Below the pieces are notes generated by a model that worked only from the letters and a program-made list of their open reading frames with translations, did no database searches and was not told where the DNA came from. This document shows positions 53,270 to 62,000 of a DNA stretch of 62,000 nucleotides, piece after piece. The position numbers were made by a program, and so were the translations under genes. Position 1 is the stretch's first letter, and every line of letters starts with the position of its first letter. This stretch comes from Bugula neritina (taxonomy: Eukaryota; Bryozoa; Gymnolaemata; Cheilostomatida; Bugulidae): contig OZ037771.1 of the NCBI GenBank assembly GCA_964035545.1, positions 10,641,480 to 10,703,479 on the forward strand, read 5' to 3'.

Positions 53270-56200
53270 GTGAGGAGGCCGCCTTCGCCAGAGTGGCAAG
53301 CCCCAAGGAGAGTTTGCAGGCCGCAAGGCCCACCAAAACCTCTGGCTTGGGCACTCAAAAACCGCTTTGAAGGTTTGCTTGATGAGGGAGTGAACGACGA
53401 GTGGGAGCAAAACAGGGATTTTCCTCGGTTGCCCACACGAGCATCAGTCCGAGAATTCACTCGGCTGCCCATGTGTAAGCGAGACCGAGACGTAACCTGC
53501 CAGCCCCTGCGACGTCGACGACCCCCTCGCAACCGAAAAGCACAGGTGCATCCCCAACTCCATGCACATGAAGTGTCGCCTCAAGAGACGAACTGCTCAG
53601 TGAGCGCTCAGCCATATGGAAGCAGCTATTTCCTCCCCGGCAAACTTGCCGGCAAAGCTGTCACGTTCCTGTTGGATACTGGGTGCACCACAAATCTACT
53701 GAGTCGGCGTCTATTCGACACTCTCAGTGCCAGGGAGAGGGCTAGCCTAGAACCATATGAAGGGGAACGTTGGCGGACGGGTCGTGTATTCCTTTCTATG
53801 GGGTAATCTAGTTGACTGGTAGAGTCCATGATCAGACGATCAGTGAGACCTTCATCGTCAGTCAACTCAAGGATGATGCCATCTTGGGCATGCCATTTCT
53901 GAAGCGACACAGGTGGTACATCGACTTTAGCAAGTCGGCGGTAGTGATGGCCGGGCGTGAGCTGGCCTGTGTCGACCGATTTGGCCGACCCTTTGTGGGG
54001 GGAGTGCAGGTGGTACAGCGTTGCACTGTACCTGGGCGCTCCTGGGCTACAGTTCGCCGCAGAGTGAACTGTAGCGAAATCTCCGAGTTAGGAGTGGTGG
54101 AAGGTGCACTGGGGGGCGTCCAGCTCGCTAACAGTCTGAATAGGCTGGATGAGCCGGGGGAGTTCCTAGTCCAGTGCGTAAACCCTTTCACGGAGCCGGT
54201 AGAATTGCCGGCTGGGTCTCTAGTGGGGAAGTTCCACTCCGTACAAGAGGAGGATGTAGGGCCTGCGCTGGAGACGGCGGACGAAGCCCGTGGGGTACCC
54301 ACTAGAAACGGCAGGGGGCCGGTGCCTGAACACGTAGCGGAGTTGTACGAGGATGCCTGTGATGGCTGCGAGAGTAAGCGAGAACGCCTGGTGATGGCGC
54401 GGCTACTCTCTGAGTACAAGGACGTGTTCAGTTGCGGCGACCATGACATGGGTCTGACTAAGACTGTCTGTCATGAGATACCCCTGGCGGCGGGGACGGC
54501 GCCCATCCGGCAGCTGACCCGCCGGTTAGGTCCTGAGAAGGAGAGAGAAAAAGTGAGCCGTCAGGTGCAAGACTTTCTGAACCGGGACCTAATTGAGCCA
54601 GGCCATGGGGCCTGGAGTTCTCCAGTCGTCCTGGTTTGGAAAAAGAATGGTAGCTGGAGGTTTTGCATTGACTATCGCAGGCTGAACAGTGTCACCATCC
54701 AGGACGCTTAACCTCTTCCTTGGATCGATGAGTCGCTCGATGTCTTAGCTGGTAGCAAGTTCTTCAGCACGTTGGACTTGCTAAGCGGGTATTGGCAGGT
54801 GCCCCTGAGTCCTGAAGCACAGGACAAGGCCGCGTTTATAACGCGGGATGGGCTCTGGAAATGGAAGGTGTTGCCATTCAGACTTACGTCCGCACCGGCC
54901 CCCTTCCAGCAACTCATGGAGCAGGTCCTGAGTGGGCTGCATTAGAAGACCTTGCTCATCTATCTCGATGATGTCATTGTCATCTCCCCCGACTTCGACA
55001 CACATGTCAGTCGACTCAGGGAGGTGTTTGACAGGCTTCGAGCTGCGGGTCTGAAGCTCAAGCCCTCTAAGTGTGCATTATTGCAACGCGAGGTTAAGTA
55101 CCTGGGCCATGTAGTTGGTCGAGACGGGGTCGCCACCGACCCCGAGAAGGTACAGGCTGTGAGGGACTGGGCTGTCCCTGTCGACCTCCCTGAATTGCGG
55201 GCATTCCTGGGACTGGTAGGGTACTATCGTCAGTACATACCAGACTTCGCCGGAATTGCACAGCCGTTAAATCGGCTGACAGCAAAGGGTGTGCGATGGC
55301 AGTGGACGCAGGCCGAGCAGAAGGCATTTGACCACCTGAAGGATCGCCTGGTGGAAGCACCCATCTTGGCGTATCCTGACCCTGCGAAGGAGTACATTTT
55401 GGATACTGATGCCAGTAACCATAATGTGGAGGCTGTGCTATCGCAGGTCCAAGATGGTCGCGAGGTGGTGGTGGCTTACTATAGCAAGGCCCTGTCGGCG
55501 CCTGAGAAGAACTACTGTACAACCAGGAGGGAACTCTTGGCAGTAGTCAAGGCGGTCAAACACTTTAGACCATATCTATATGGGCGCACATTCCGTCTTC
55601 GGACGGATCATGCGTCTTTAATATGGCTGTGTCGACGGGCGGAACCATCAAGCCAAGTAGCGCGCTGGCTAGAGATCCTGGCAGAGTTTTCTTATCGGAT
55701 CGAACATCGACCCGGTAAGAAACACGGTAATGCCGATGGACTCAGCCGCCGCCAGGTAGATGGGTGTAAGCAATGCCAGAATATTGAGCGCAGGGACGGT
55801 GGACCCCCTCGCTCGGACGTTGAAGCGCAGTTGGGGAAAGCGGCTGTATACAGCTGGGAAGAAGGGCAACTCCTGTCCGAATCTCCTAACGAAGCTGTTA
55901 ACAACCTTCACTCAAACCCCACGTTGCTCAGGAACGTCAGGGAGCTATGTCAGCTCCAGGCTACGCTACCAGGGGTGGTAGCTGACCTAGTCCGGGCCAA
56001 GAAGGAGGAACGGCGGCCGAGTGAGGCCAAACAGCAAGTGAAGAGTGCAGAGTTTAAGTATTTCTGTGACTGCTGGGACTCCCTCAGGTTCAACAGCAAT
56101 GGACTGCTAACGATCACGTTGGCAGCCGGCACCAATCGCAGTGAACGAGAGAGGGTAGTCTGCCCGTCTGCTCTGAGGCGGGAGTTGATCTGGGACACCC

Positions 56201-57655
56201 ATAGGCAAGCTCACGCGGGAGCTAGCCAGGTGACTAGGTGTCTTCAACTCTAGTGGTTTTGGCCCGGTATGACCCGGGATGTCCGACTCCGGGTGCGGAA
56301 GTGCGAGGTGTGCCAAGCCAGCAAGCATGGCCGCCCCACTGAGACCGCAGAAAGGCGTCGCCTCCATGCCGGTCGTCCGTGGCAGGTAGTTGCTGTCGAT
56401 CTGGTAGGCCCCATGCCCACAACCGCGAGAGGTAATAACTGGATACTGGTATTAACTGACCATTTCACGCGGTGGGCTGATGCACTGGCTATTCCAGATG
56501 CGTCGGCCCCCACGGTGGCCAGAGCCTTGGATCAGCAGGTGTTCTACTATTTCGGCTTGCCGGAGCAGATACACTCTGATCAAGGCGCCCAGTTTCAGTC
56601 GCAACTTATGAGCGATCTCTGTAAAATGTGGGGGGTAAACCATAGTCGGACGACCCCGTATCACCCGCAAGGGAACGGGGTTGTGGAGCGGAACAACCAA
56701 ATGCTAGGGGACTCTCTGAGAAGCCTGCTCATCGGTAGGAGCCAGGAAGAGTGGAACTTGGTGCTGCCGCAGATCATGCGAGCGTGCCGTAGTACCCCTC
56801 ACTCCAGTACACTGGAGACCCCTAATTTTCTCATGCTGGGGAGAGATTCAAGGGTTCCTGAGCACGTAACCTATCATGTTCCGGCTCCCGAGAGCAATAT
56901 CCACGATTACGTGGAGAAGCTCGTAAAACGCATGGGGACGGCTCACGAGGTGCTACGTGAGCAGCAGTGGCAGGTCAGAAGCGTGACTCTGACGACCCCC
57001 CTTATATAAGATGGGAGACTGGGTCTGGATGACCAGTCATTGCCGACGGCGCGGACAGGCAGCCAAGTTGCAGCCGAAGTTCGTAGGACCCTACTGCGTA
57101 ATTGAGGTAATGCCAAATCACACCTATAAAGTGGAACGATCTGGACAAGTGTCGATCCAGAACGAGGCACGGCTGAAACCTCACTGGGCAAGTCCTGACC
57201 CGGCAGGTCAAACACCTCCTCTCTTAGAGCCCGCTAGACGCCTTCCTATGAGGGGGCGAGGCATGGCGTATAAGGAGATTGAGGAGATACTGCCAGATCA
57301 GGACGGGGCGGCTGACGCGCCGCCCAACCAGTCCCAGCCACCTCCACCCCAGGAGGAGGAGGCCGACACACCAGAAGACCTGTCAGAGCCGGCCCCACCA
57401 CCTGTGGAGCCGGTCGACAGGCCCATCGCCCCGGATGAGATGGAAATTCCTCAAAATCATGAGGAAGAGGCAGCTGGGGGAGGACCACCCGTAATGGTGA
57501 ACCCCCCCGTACTGGCGACACCACCCGTGGTGGAAGAGTCGCCAGTCGCAGCAAATTCCCCGGTACCGTTGGACTGTAGCCAACGTACCAGGGCGCCACC
57601 ATCTTATTTGCGAGACTTCTTGTGTGACTTGGTCGACATGCACAGTATTCTGTAG
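53270..57655 (+). pseudogene. Element 3 pol (protease, RT, RNase H, integrase), degraded
   Basis: Protease with an intact LLDTGCTTN (about 53668), then a shift near 53780. RT and connection follow in 53812-54711, ending at a TAA (54709-54711) where the others have Tyr. A TAG at 54943-54945 lies just before YLDD (54961-54972). RNase H and the integrase HHCC region are open until TAG 56251-56253; the DDE core ([20 protein letters not shown]) is in 56269-57009; a shift near 57000 leads to the GPY/F-like module and Pro-rich tail with RAPPSYLRDF, ending TAG at 57655. No functional polyprotein. Confidence 0.88.
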
Positions 57656-57664
57656 CATGTCAAC

Positions 57665-57967
57665 ATGCACAAAGAAGTCTGGGGGAGCGAGGTAATTGAT
57701 AACATGCTACCCAGTGGCGGATTGAATAGGTCAGCCGGGGGTCAGCAGAGCGTAGCCAACTCAACAGCGTATAGGGTATTACATAACCTCTCTAGCTGTG
57801 AGCGCTCTTTTCAATTGCAACCAGCAAACAGGCAGCACGTTTTTTGCAGTAAACAATTTGGCTATCTACGAGCCCTAAGAAAACAGCAGCAACATTATGT
57901 CTTATGCAGCAACTGTTTTGGGGGTAAGTCTACTAGAAATTCTATGATAATTAATTTAATTAATTAG
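57665..57967 (+). other. Short open frame between pol and ORF3 of element 3
   Basis: An ATG-started frame of 100 codons begins 10 bases after the pol stop. It holds Cys pairs (LSSCERSF, VLCSNCFGG) but no recognised domain. GGTAAGTC inside it (about 57922) could be a splice donor feeding the ORF3 acceptor-like sites further down (for example CTCTATTGCAG near 58177). Unproven. Confidence 0.35.
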
Positions 57968-58091
57968 AATTTACTCTGGTAGCGACAGCAGTCTCGCTTT
58001 ATCATAATGATAAAGTTGAAACTCCTGACACCAAACGATATTTTGATAGTTAGAGTGGGACGGTCGACTCAACTGGTTACACGATCAGTTA

Positions 58092-59105
58092 GTGACAGAC
58101 TGTGAGACTCGATTATCAGTATCGTTTGGAACGGGAGTCCCACGCATAGAGTGTGATTCAGATGAATTTAAATACTCTATTGCAGGTAAGACTGAGTCTG
58201 TATCCGACGAGATACAGGCACTACTCGACACACCAACGACTAACTGGGACAGCATGTCAGAGGCAGGGGTAGACATGCTGTCCGACGTACACCTGCCAAC
58301 ACTGACGGACTTACCGACAATAACTGACAGACATACTGCAATGCAACTGGACATACCCGACTTGACCGAAACCACTGACAGGACTATAGCGCTGCCCCAA
58401 GCACTACTTCGACGGACGAACTGGACTACTCGACGGACTCGTACACTAATCCAAGCACTTATAGGGACAGACGACAACAGACAATGCGCGGAGTGCAGAC
58501 GAACCTTATCGACTATGAAAAGACTGAAGATACATATTCCCCAACATTTCACTGTGACTTTCTGCCCCTGTGGAGTCCACCATTTCTGCAGGGACACCAT
58601 ACTACACCACCAGAGAACTCAAGACTGTTATGTAGGACACCTATATAAAGTTGACGCAGACTCTTACACCGAATTTCGAGACCTAATCCTACCCCACGTG
58701 ACTGACCCGGACCGACGGCAGACCCTCCTAGACCACTTCCCCGCTACCCGACCCACAGTAGAGAGTGACTCCGACGCAGACCCCCAACCCACAGAGATGA
58801 CGACACACACCTCCGACGTAGCTATTCAACCCCTACGTGTTATTGTAACCCGTGCTGGACGCACTGTAGCTGACGACTCACACCCCCCAACAACGACGAT
58901 CTCCTATGTACCCCGACATACTCGCAAGAAGAGGAAGGGTGCTAGCCACACACCCCGAGATGACAGCGACCCTGACCAGTCCCTGCTAACTGACATTAAG
59001 AAAGTGCAACGGCGTATGGCTCGCCTCAGTAAAGAACAGAAGCGAGCGGCCACTGAGCTGGCTAAGTTGCAGACTCGACTGGAGAGACGACTGGCCAGGA
59101 AGTGA
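58092..59105 (+). CDS. Element 3 ORF3: C2H2 and C2HC-type zinc fingers plus coiled coil
   Basis: An open frame of about 337 codons; it lacks an ATG until 58254, so translation starts there or on a spliced message. An acidic, Thr/Asp-rich N-terminus is followed by a C2H2 finger CX2CX12HX3H (CAECRRTL to HIPQH), a second Cys/His motif (FCPCG, then LHHQRT and a Cys), the block GHLYKVDADSYTEF to FPATRP, a linker with basic RKKRKG, and a C-terminal coiled coil (VQRRMARLSKEQKR, LQTRLERRL). The same order occurs in element 2. A nucleic-acid-binding, self-associating protein is inferred; the basic patch suggests nuclear entry. Unlike gag and pol of this element, it has no stop or shift. Confidence 0.8.
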   Translation: MTDCETRLSVSFGTGVPRIECDSDEFKYSIAGKTESVSDEIQALLDTPTTNWDSMSEAGVDMLSDVHLPTLTDLPTITDRHTAMQLDIPDLTETTDRTIALPQALLRRTNWTTRRTRTLIQALIGTDDNRQCAECRRTLSTMKRLKIHIPQHFTVTFCPCGVHHFCRDTILHHQRTQDCYVGHLYKVDADSYTEFRDLILPHVTDPDRRQTLLDHFPATRPTVESDSDADPQPTEMTTHTSDVAIQPLRVIVTRAGRTVADDSHPPTTTISYVPRHTRKKRKGASHTPRDDSDPDQSLLTDIKKVQRRMARLSKEQKRAATELAKLQTRLERRLARK

Positions 59106-59216
59106 TAGAGATGCGGTCACCCCCCCCCCTCTTAGACTGAGTAATGTAAATAGATAGGTGTTATGGACTATGCGAGTAAAGACTTGATTATTCTACTTAT
59201 ACTATTCTGTACTGTA

Positions 59217-61028
59217 CAGGGATGTAGTGGTACCCATACGGTCCCATACGCCGTATGGCCTAGAAGAAAATAGACTGTTCTAGGCCATACGCCCGTATGG
59301 GCATAATTATTTTTGAAAGATGATTAGTGCACAGAATAGTTTTGGCATCCCCACTGAGAATATCATAAATTTCGCTCACAATCTAATTTAAGTTCTTGTT
59401 ATGTTAATGCTATGTGGGTGGCATGCGTGTTGCCTGCTTGTGATTGTTTAGCCTGAGATTACACTATGAATAATATGCAGCTATCAACATTCCATCTTCT
59501 TATCTCTATGTGTTCACTGAAGCACGAAGTGCTGTGCATTGGTGATTACTAAGGGAAAAACCTTTTATTTTCAGTGTATAAATCACTAACTTGTAGAAAA
59601 TCTATGATGGCTATTAAAAAGATCAAAAGATTTGCCATGCATAAATTTATCAGGTTTCCGACAGTGTTTGTTCTATTCGAATACCATGCTTTCCTGATGA
59701 GATATTTGGCAGGGATTAAAAAATAAATTTTTCAGGTAAAATTGGCCAAAAATAGGTAGATTTATGTCTAACTTTGCAAAAAAATATTGAAAACTCAAAA
59801 AAGCAGGTGCTCTGAGGAACAGGAAGATCTAAAACATGGTTTTTAAATTTTAATTCTAGCACAATTAAGTGAGGTTTTATTTTGCTGGACTGAATTCTTA
59901 TAATATACCAATAATGTGGCCTCAGCAAAGCAGTGACAGCTAGAAGGTTGCCCTTATCTACCTTGTGTAGACTTGCATTTTGTCAATAAGCAATGGAATT
60001 TGGAAAAAACCAACATGAAATTCAGAAATAGAATCAAAATGTCTTCAAGAAAAAGTACCAGGTGTGTAGGAAAGGCTAATGAAAATTTATCACTGAGGTC
60101 TACAGGTACTATATTCACATTTTGGTCAAAAACCTAGCGTTTTTTACATGTTAATTATTAATGCAATAAGGTTTTGCAAATTGTAAACCACCATAGGTAA
60201 CCTTTTATGTTTGATTGTACTAACGTCTGGCTTTACATTTAATTATCTTCTAGGTTAACACATAATATTAAGCCTGTCAAATTTGTTCTTTTGATGTATA
60301 TTTCCTTGATGTATCTAGTGGAAGCTCAGGGGTTTTATTTTAAAACCAAGTTAACATACTCTTCTTGGGTGTGCTTTATGGTGTGTAAGGAGGTGTGGCT
60401 GTATCACCTTATGGATTAGACTAGTACTCTAATAAACTCCAAATAGGTTTTCAACCAATTTCTGCTTGTCAATAAGTTATCAATTCAAACTGCTCTTTAT
60501 AAATAACCAGCACACATTTCCTGATTAGCAATCTTCCTCTGTTCTGATCTATTATTCTTTTTCTGTGCACGACAGTGTATTAGTTATTTAAAGTAATCAG
60601 GTTGCATTTGGAGAGCACTTGTTACATGCTTCTATCCTTCCATCTTTTTGAGATATTCAGCAATTTTTCTGTACAGGTTGGACTTAGTGTCAGAACAAAC
60701 CTAACTGCAGTTAAGTAAGACTACATTACATTACATTACAGTAAACAGGTATGGGAGACAATACTGAATATTTATATAGTTTGCAGCAATGCCCATGCAG
60801 TCGTCATGTAGCTGGTATGGTATGAAAATAATAGCGAGGTGCACATTTCAACACAAATTTTTTTCAGAAGAATTATAATTCACAATGGCTTTAAATTGCA
60901 TAAATTTGCATCAGAAGCGCTCTGAAGGCTTCGGCGGCGCTGCCCCGGACCCCGCAGGGGGCCTGGGCGGCCCCCTGAACCCCCGGCTTGAGAGTATGGC
61001 CTAGAATATTTTTGCCACTACATCCCTG
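59217..61028. mobile_element. hAT-like non-autonomous element, 1.8 kb
   Basis: Terminal inverted repeats CAGGGATGTAGTGG at both ends and an exact 8-bp duplication GTACTGTA (59209-59216 and 61029-61036), both hAT hallmarks. Subterminal palindromic CCATACGG/CCGTATGG repeats are at 59235-59302. The right end has a GC-rich block near 60920-60990. No transposase. It lies between ORF3 and the 3' LTR of element 3 and contains the 59330-59967 element. Confidence 0.88.
59330..59967. mobile_element. 638-bp relative of the 43324-44078 TIR element, inside the hAT element
   Basis: Ends CACAGAATAGTTTTGGCATC and (complemented) CACAAGGTAGATAAGGGCAA; shares internal blocks such as AATATCATAAATTTC and GGTGGCATG with 43324-44078. 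Right flank TA, left flank TG, so the duplication has decayed on one side. Confidence 0.75.
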
Positions 61029-61169
61029 GTACTGTATATATATATTCTTTTTCCAGTTGTGTATATCTCTAGTTTTGTAAAACCCTATGTTATTTCCAAC
61101 CGTTATCTTGTTTTATTATTGTCATGTAAATAGTAATCATAGAGTGTATCTTTCGATAAGTGTGGAGAG

Positions 61170-61587
61170 TGTAATGGATTTCACTGGTGCAATTTATGTT
61201 AGTATTATATTGAAAGGGTTGGCTCTATATTGTATGCTATAGTGGAGTTCGACTACATCGATCTCCTGCGACTTGTAGCTATGGCCAACAGTGGCACCAC
61301 TAGTAACGACCAATCAGGACTGACATTCTAATTGATAGCAGGTGGAGCTAGCTACTCGTAGCGGAAGCAGCTGAGTAGCTAGCCAGGCAGAGCAGCTTGG
61401 GACTTCGTTTAGAGTAGTTGTGTATTAAAGCTCACTTATTATGTAATCGTTTCTATTCATGTTTAGCAGTAATTAGAACTTCTTGTATCGTGTAAATAAT
61501 AAACTTATCATAGCGTAAACAACCTGGTGTAGTGGCTTTGTTTAAGTTGACCCACACATAATATAGTGAATTGCGAAATTCCCTACA
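61170..61587 (+). repeat. 3' LTR of element 3
   Basis: 418 bases, preceded by a weak purine tract (GTGGAGAG) and followed by AATAT. Confidence 0.94.
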
Positions 61588-62000
61588 ATATCAACACTAA
61601 AGAGAAATATTCACTAGGATTTGCTCACTAAATTAATTATAAAATACTGCAGATGTATACAGAGAGAACCTGAACTTATGTTAGGTACTACAAAATTTTG
61701 TCAACTTTGTTCATTATTCACAGTAGGACAAAGATAAAAATCGTATATAATGCAAAAAAGTGCCTTTGCTAAAATATCAACTGTATAGAAAATAAGCCTT
61801 TGCTAAAAATTACGAATGTTGGATGAATTGTGTGATTGCATATGAAGCTTGGTTTGCATAGAACAAGATTTAGAAACCAACTTAAATGCTCCCTAAACTA
61901 ACTAGATGTGCACCATTCACCATGCAGTATCAGCATCTGAAGTAAATTGTAAAGCAGTTGCTGTTAAAAAATGATTTAAAAGGAAAAATCTAGCCACAAT
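61588..62000. other. AT-rich sequence to the right edge, nothing recognised
   Basis: Begins with the AATAT duplication of element 3. No exon of copy C or other coding signal was seen. Confidence 0.5.

Larger units (their letters stand above)
51857..61587 (+). mobile_element. LTR element 3, Ty3/gypsy type, decayed, with hAT insertion
   Basis: LTRs 51857-52274 and 61170-61587 (418 bases each; about 13 substitutions and two short indels by eye), starting TGTAATGG and ending CTACA. The 5-bp target duplication AATAT is at 51852-51856 and 61588-61592. Primer site tRNA-Leu. Gag and pol are broken; ORF3 is intact. An hAT-like element at 59217-61028 accounts for 1.8 kb of its length. Many LTR differences are C/T or G/A. 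Confidence 0.94.

Noticed and set aside
58092-59105. ORF3 as an envelope gene
   Set aside because: No hydrophobic signal or transmembrane segment and no furin-like site; zinc fingers and a coiled coil point elsewhere.

Overview
This is eukaryotic, almost certainly animal, DNA: AT-rich, with intron-split genes, GT-AG splice sites, long microsatellites and a heavy load of nested transposable elements (Ty3/gypsy-type LTR elements, a Polinton/Maverick, a Penelope-like element, RTE-type fragments, hAT-like and other small DNA elements). Nothing in it is bacterial in layout. The mixture suits an invertebrate, perhaps a lophotrochozoan, but the species cannot be fixed from the sequence.

The only host genes I recognise are three copies of a SAMHD1-like dNTP triphosphohydrolase (HD domain). 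Copy A (1-665, minus) is just a last exon plus part of an intron. Copy B (about 2.5-10.9 kb, plus) is compact, with ten conserved exons. Copy C (51.4-14.8 kb, minus) has the same ten exons with identical lengths and splice phases and no broken frame, but its introns have swollen to about 35 kb by successive insertions. B and C are convergent, tail to tail, separated by about 3.9 kb that contains a 600-bp TG microsatellite. No SAM domain exon was found for any copy.

Insertions inside the introns of copy C, left to right: a small TIR element (15.2 kb); LTR element 1 (18577-25521, minus, heavily decayed); a palindromic Penelope-like element (25.6-28.3 kb) itself split by a 0.8-kb TIR element; a tandem repeat array (28.8-29.6 kb); a Polinton remnant (33425-47303; TIRs about 435 bp, 6-bp TSD TACTTA) whose capsid-like gene is split by LTR element 2 (36974-45176, near-identical LTRs), whose own ORF3 is split by a 755-bp element with TA target duplication; and a 2-kb foldback element (48.1-50.2 kb). 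Upstream of copy C lies LTR element 3 (51857-61587, TSD AATAT), which carries an hAT-like insertion (59217-61028, 8-bp TSD) holding a second copy of the 755-bp element family.

The three LTR elements belong to one Ty3/gypsy group: all have a primer site matching the 3' end of tRNA-Leu, integrases with HHCC, DDE and a GPY/F-like tail, and insertion into AT runs. Elements 2 and 3 carry an extra ORF after integrase encoding two zinc-finger motifs, a shared uncharacterised block and a C-terminal coiled coil. This ORF3, the tandem array of 5' splice-site copies in the SAMHD1-like introns, the Asp-to-Asn change in copy C at the position of the GTP-recognition residue, and the nested Polinton are the points most worth following.
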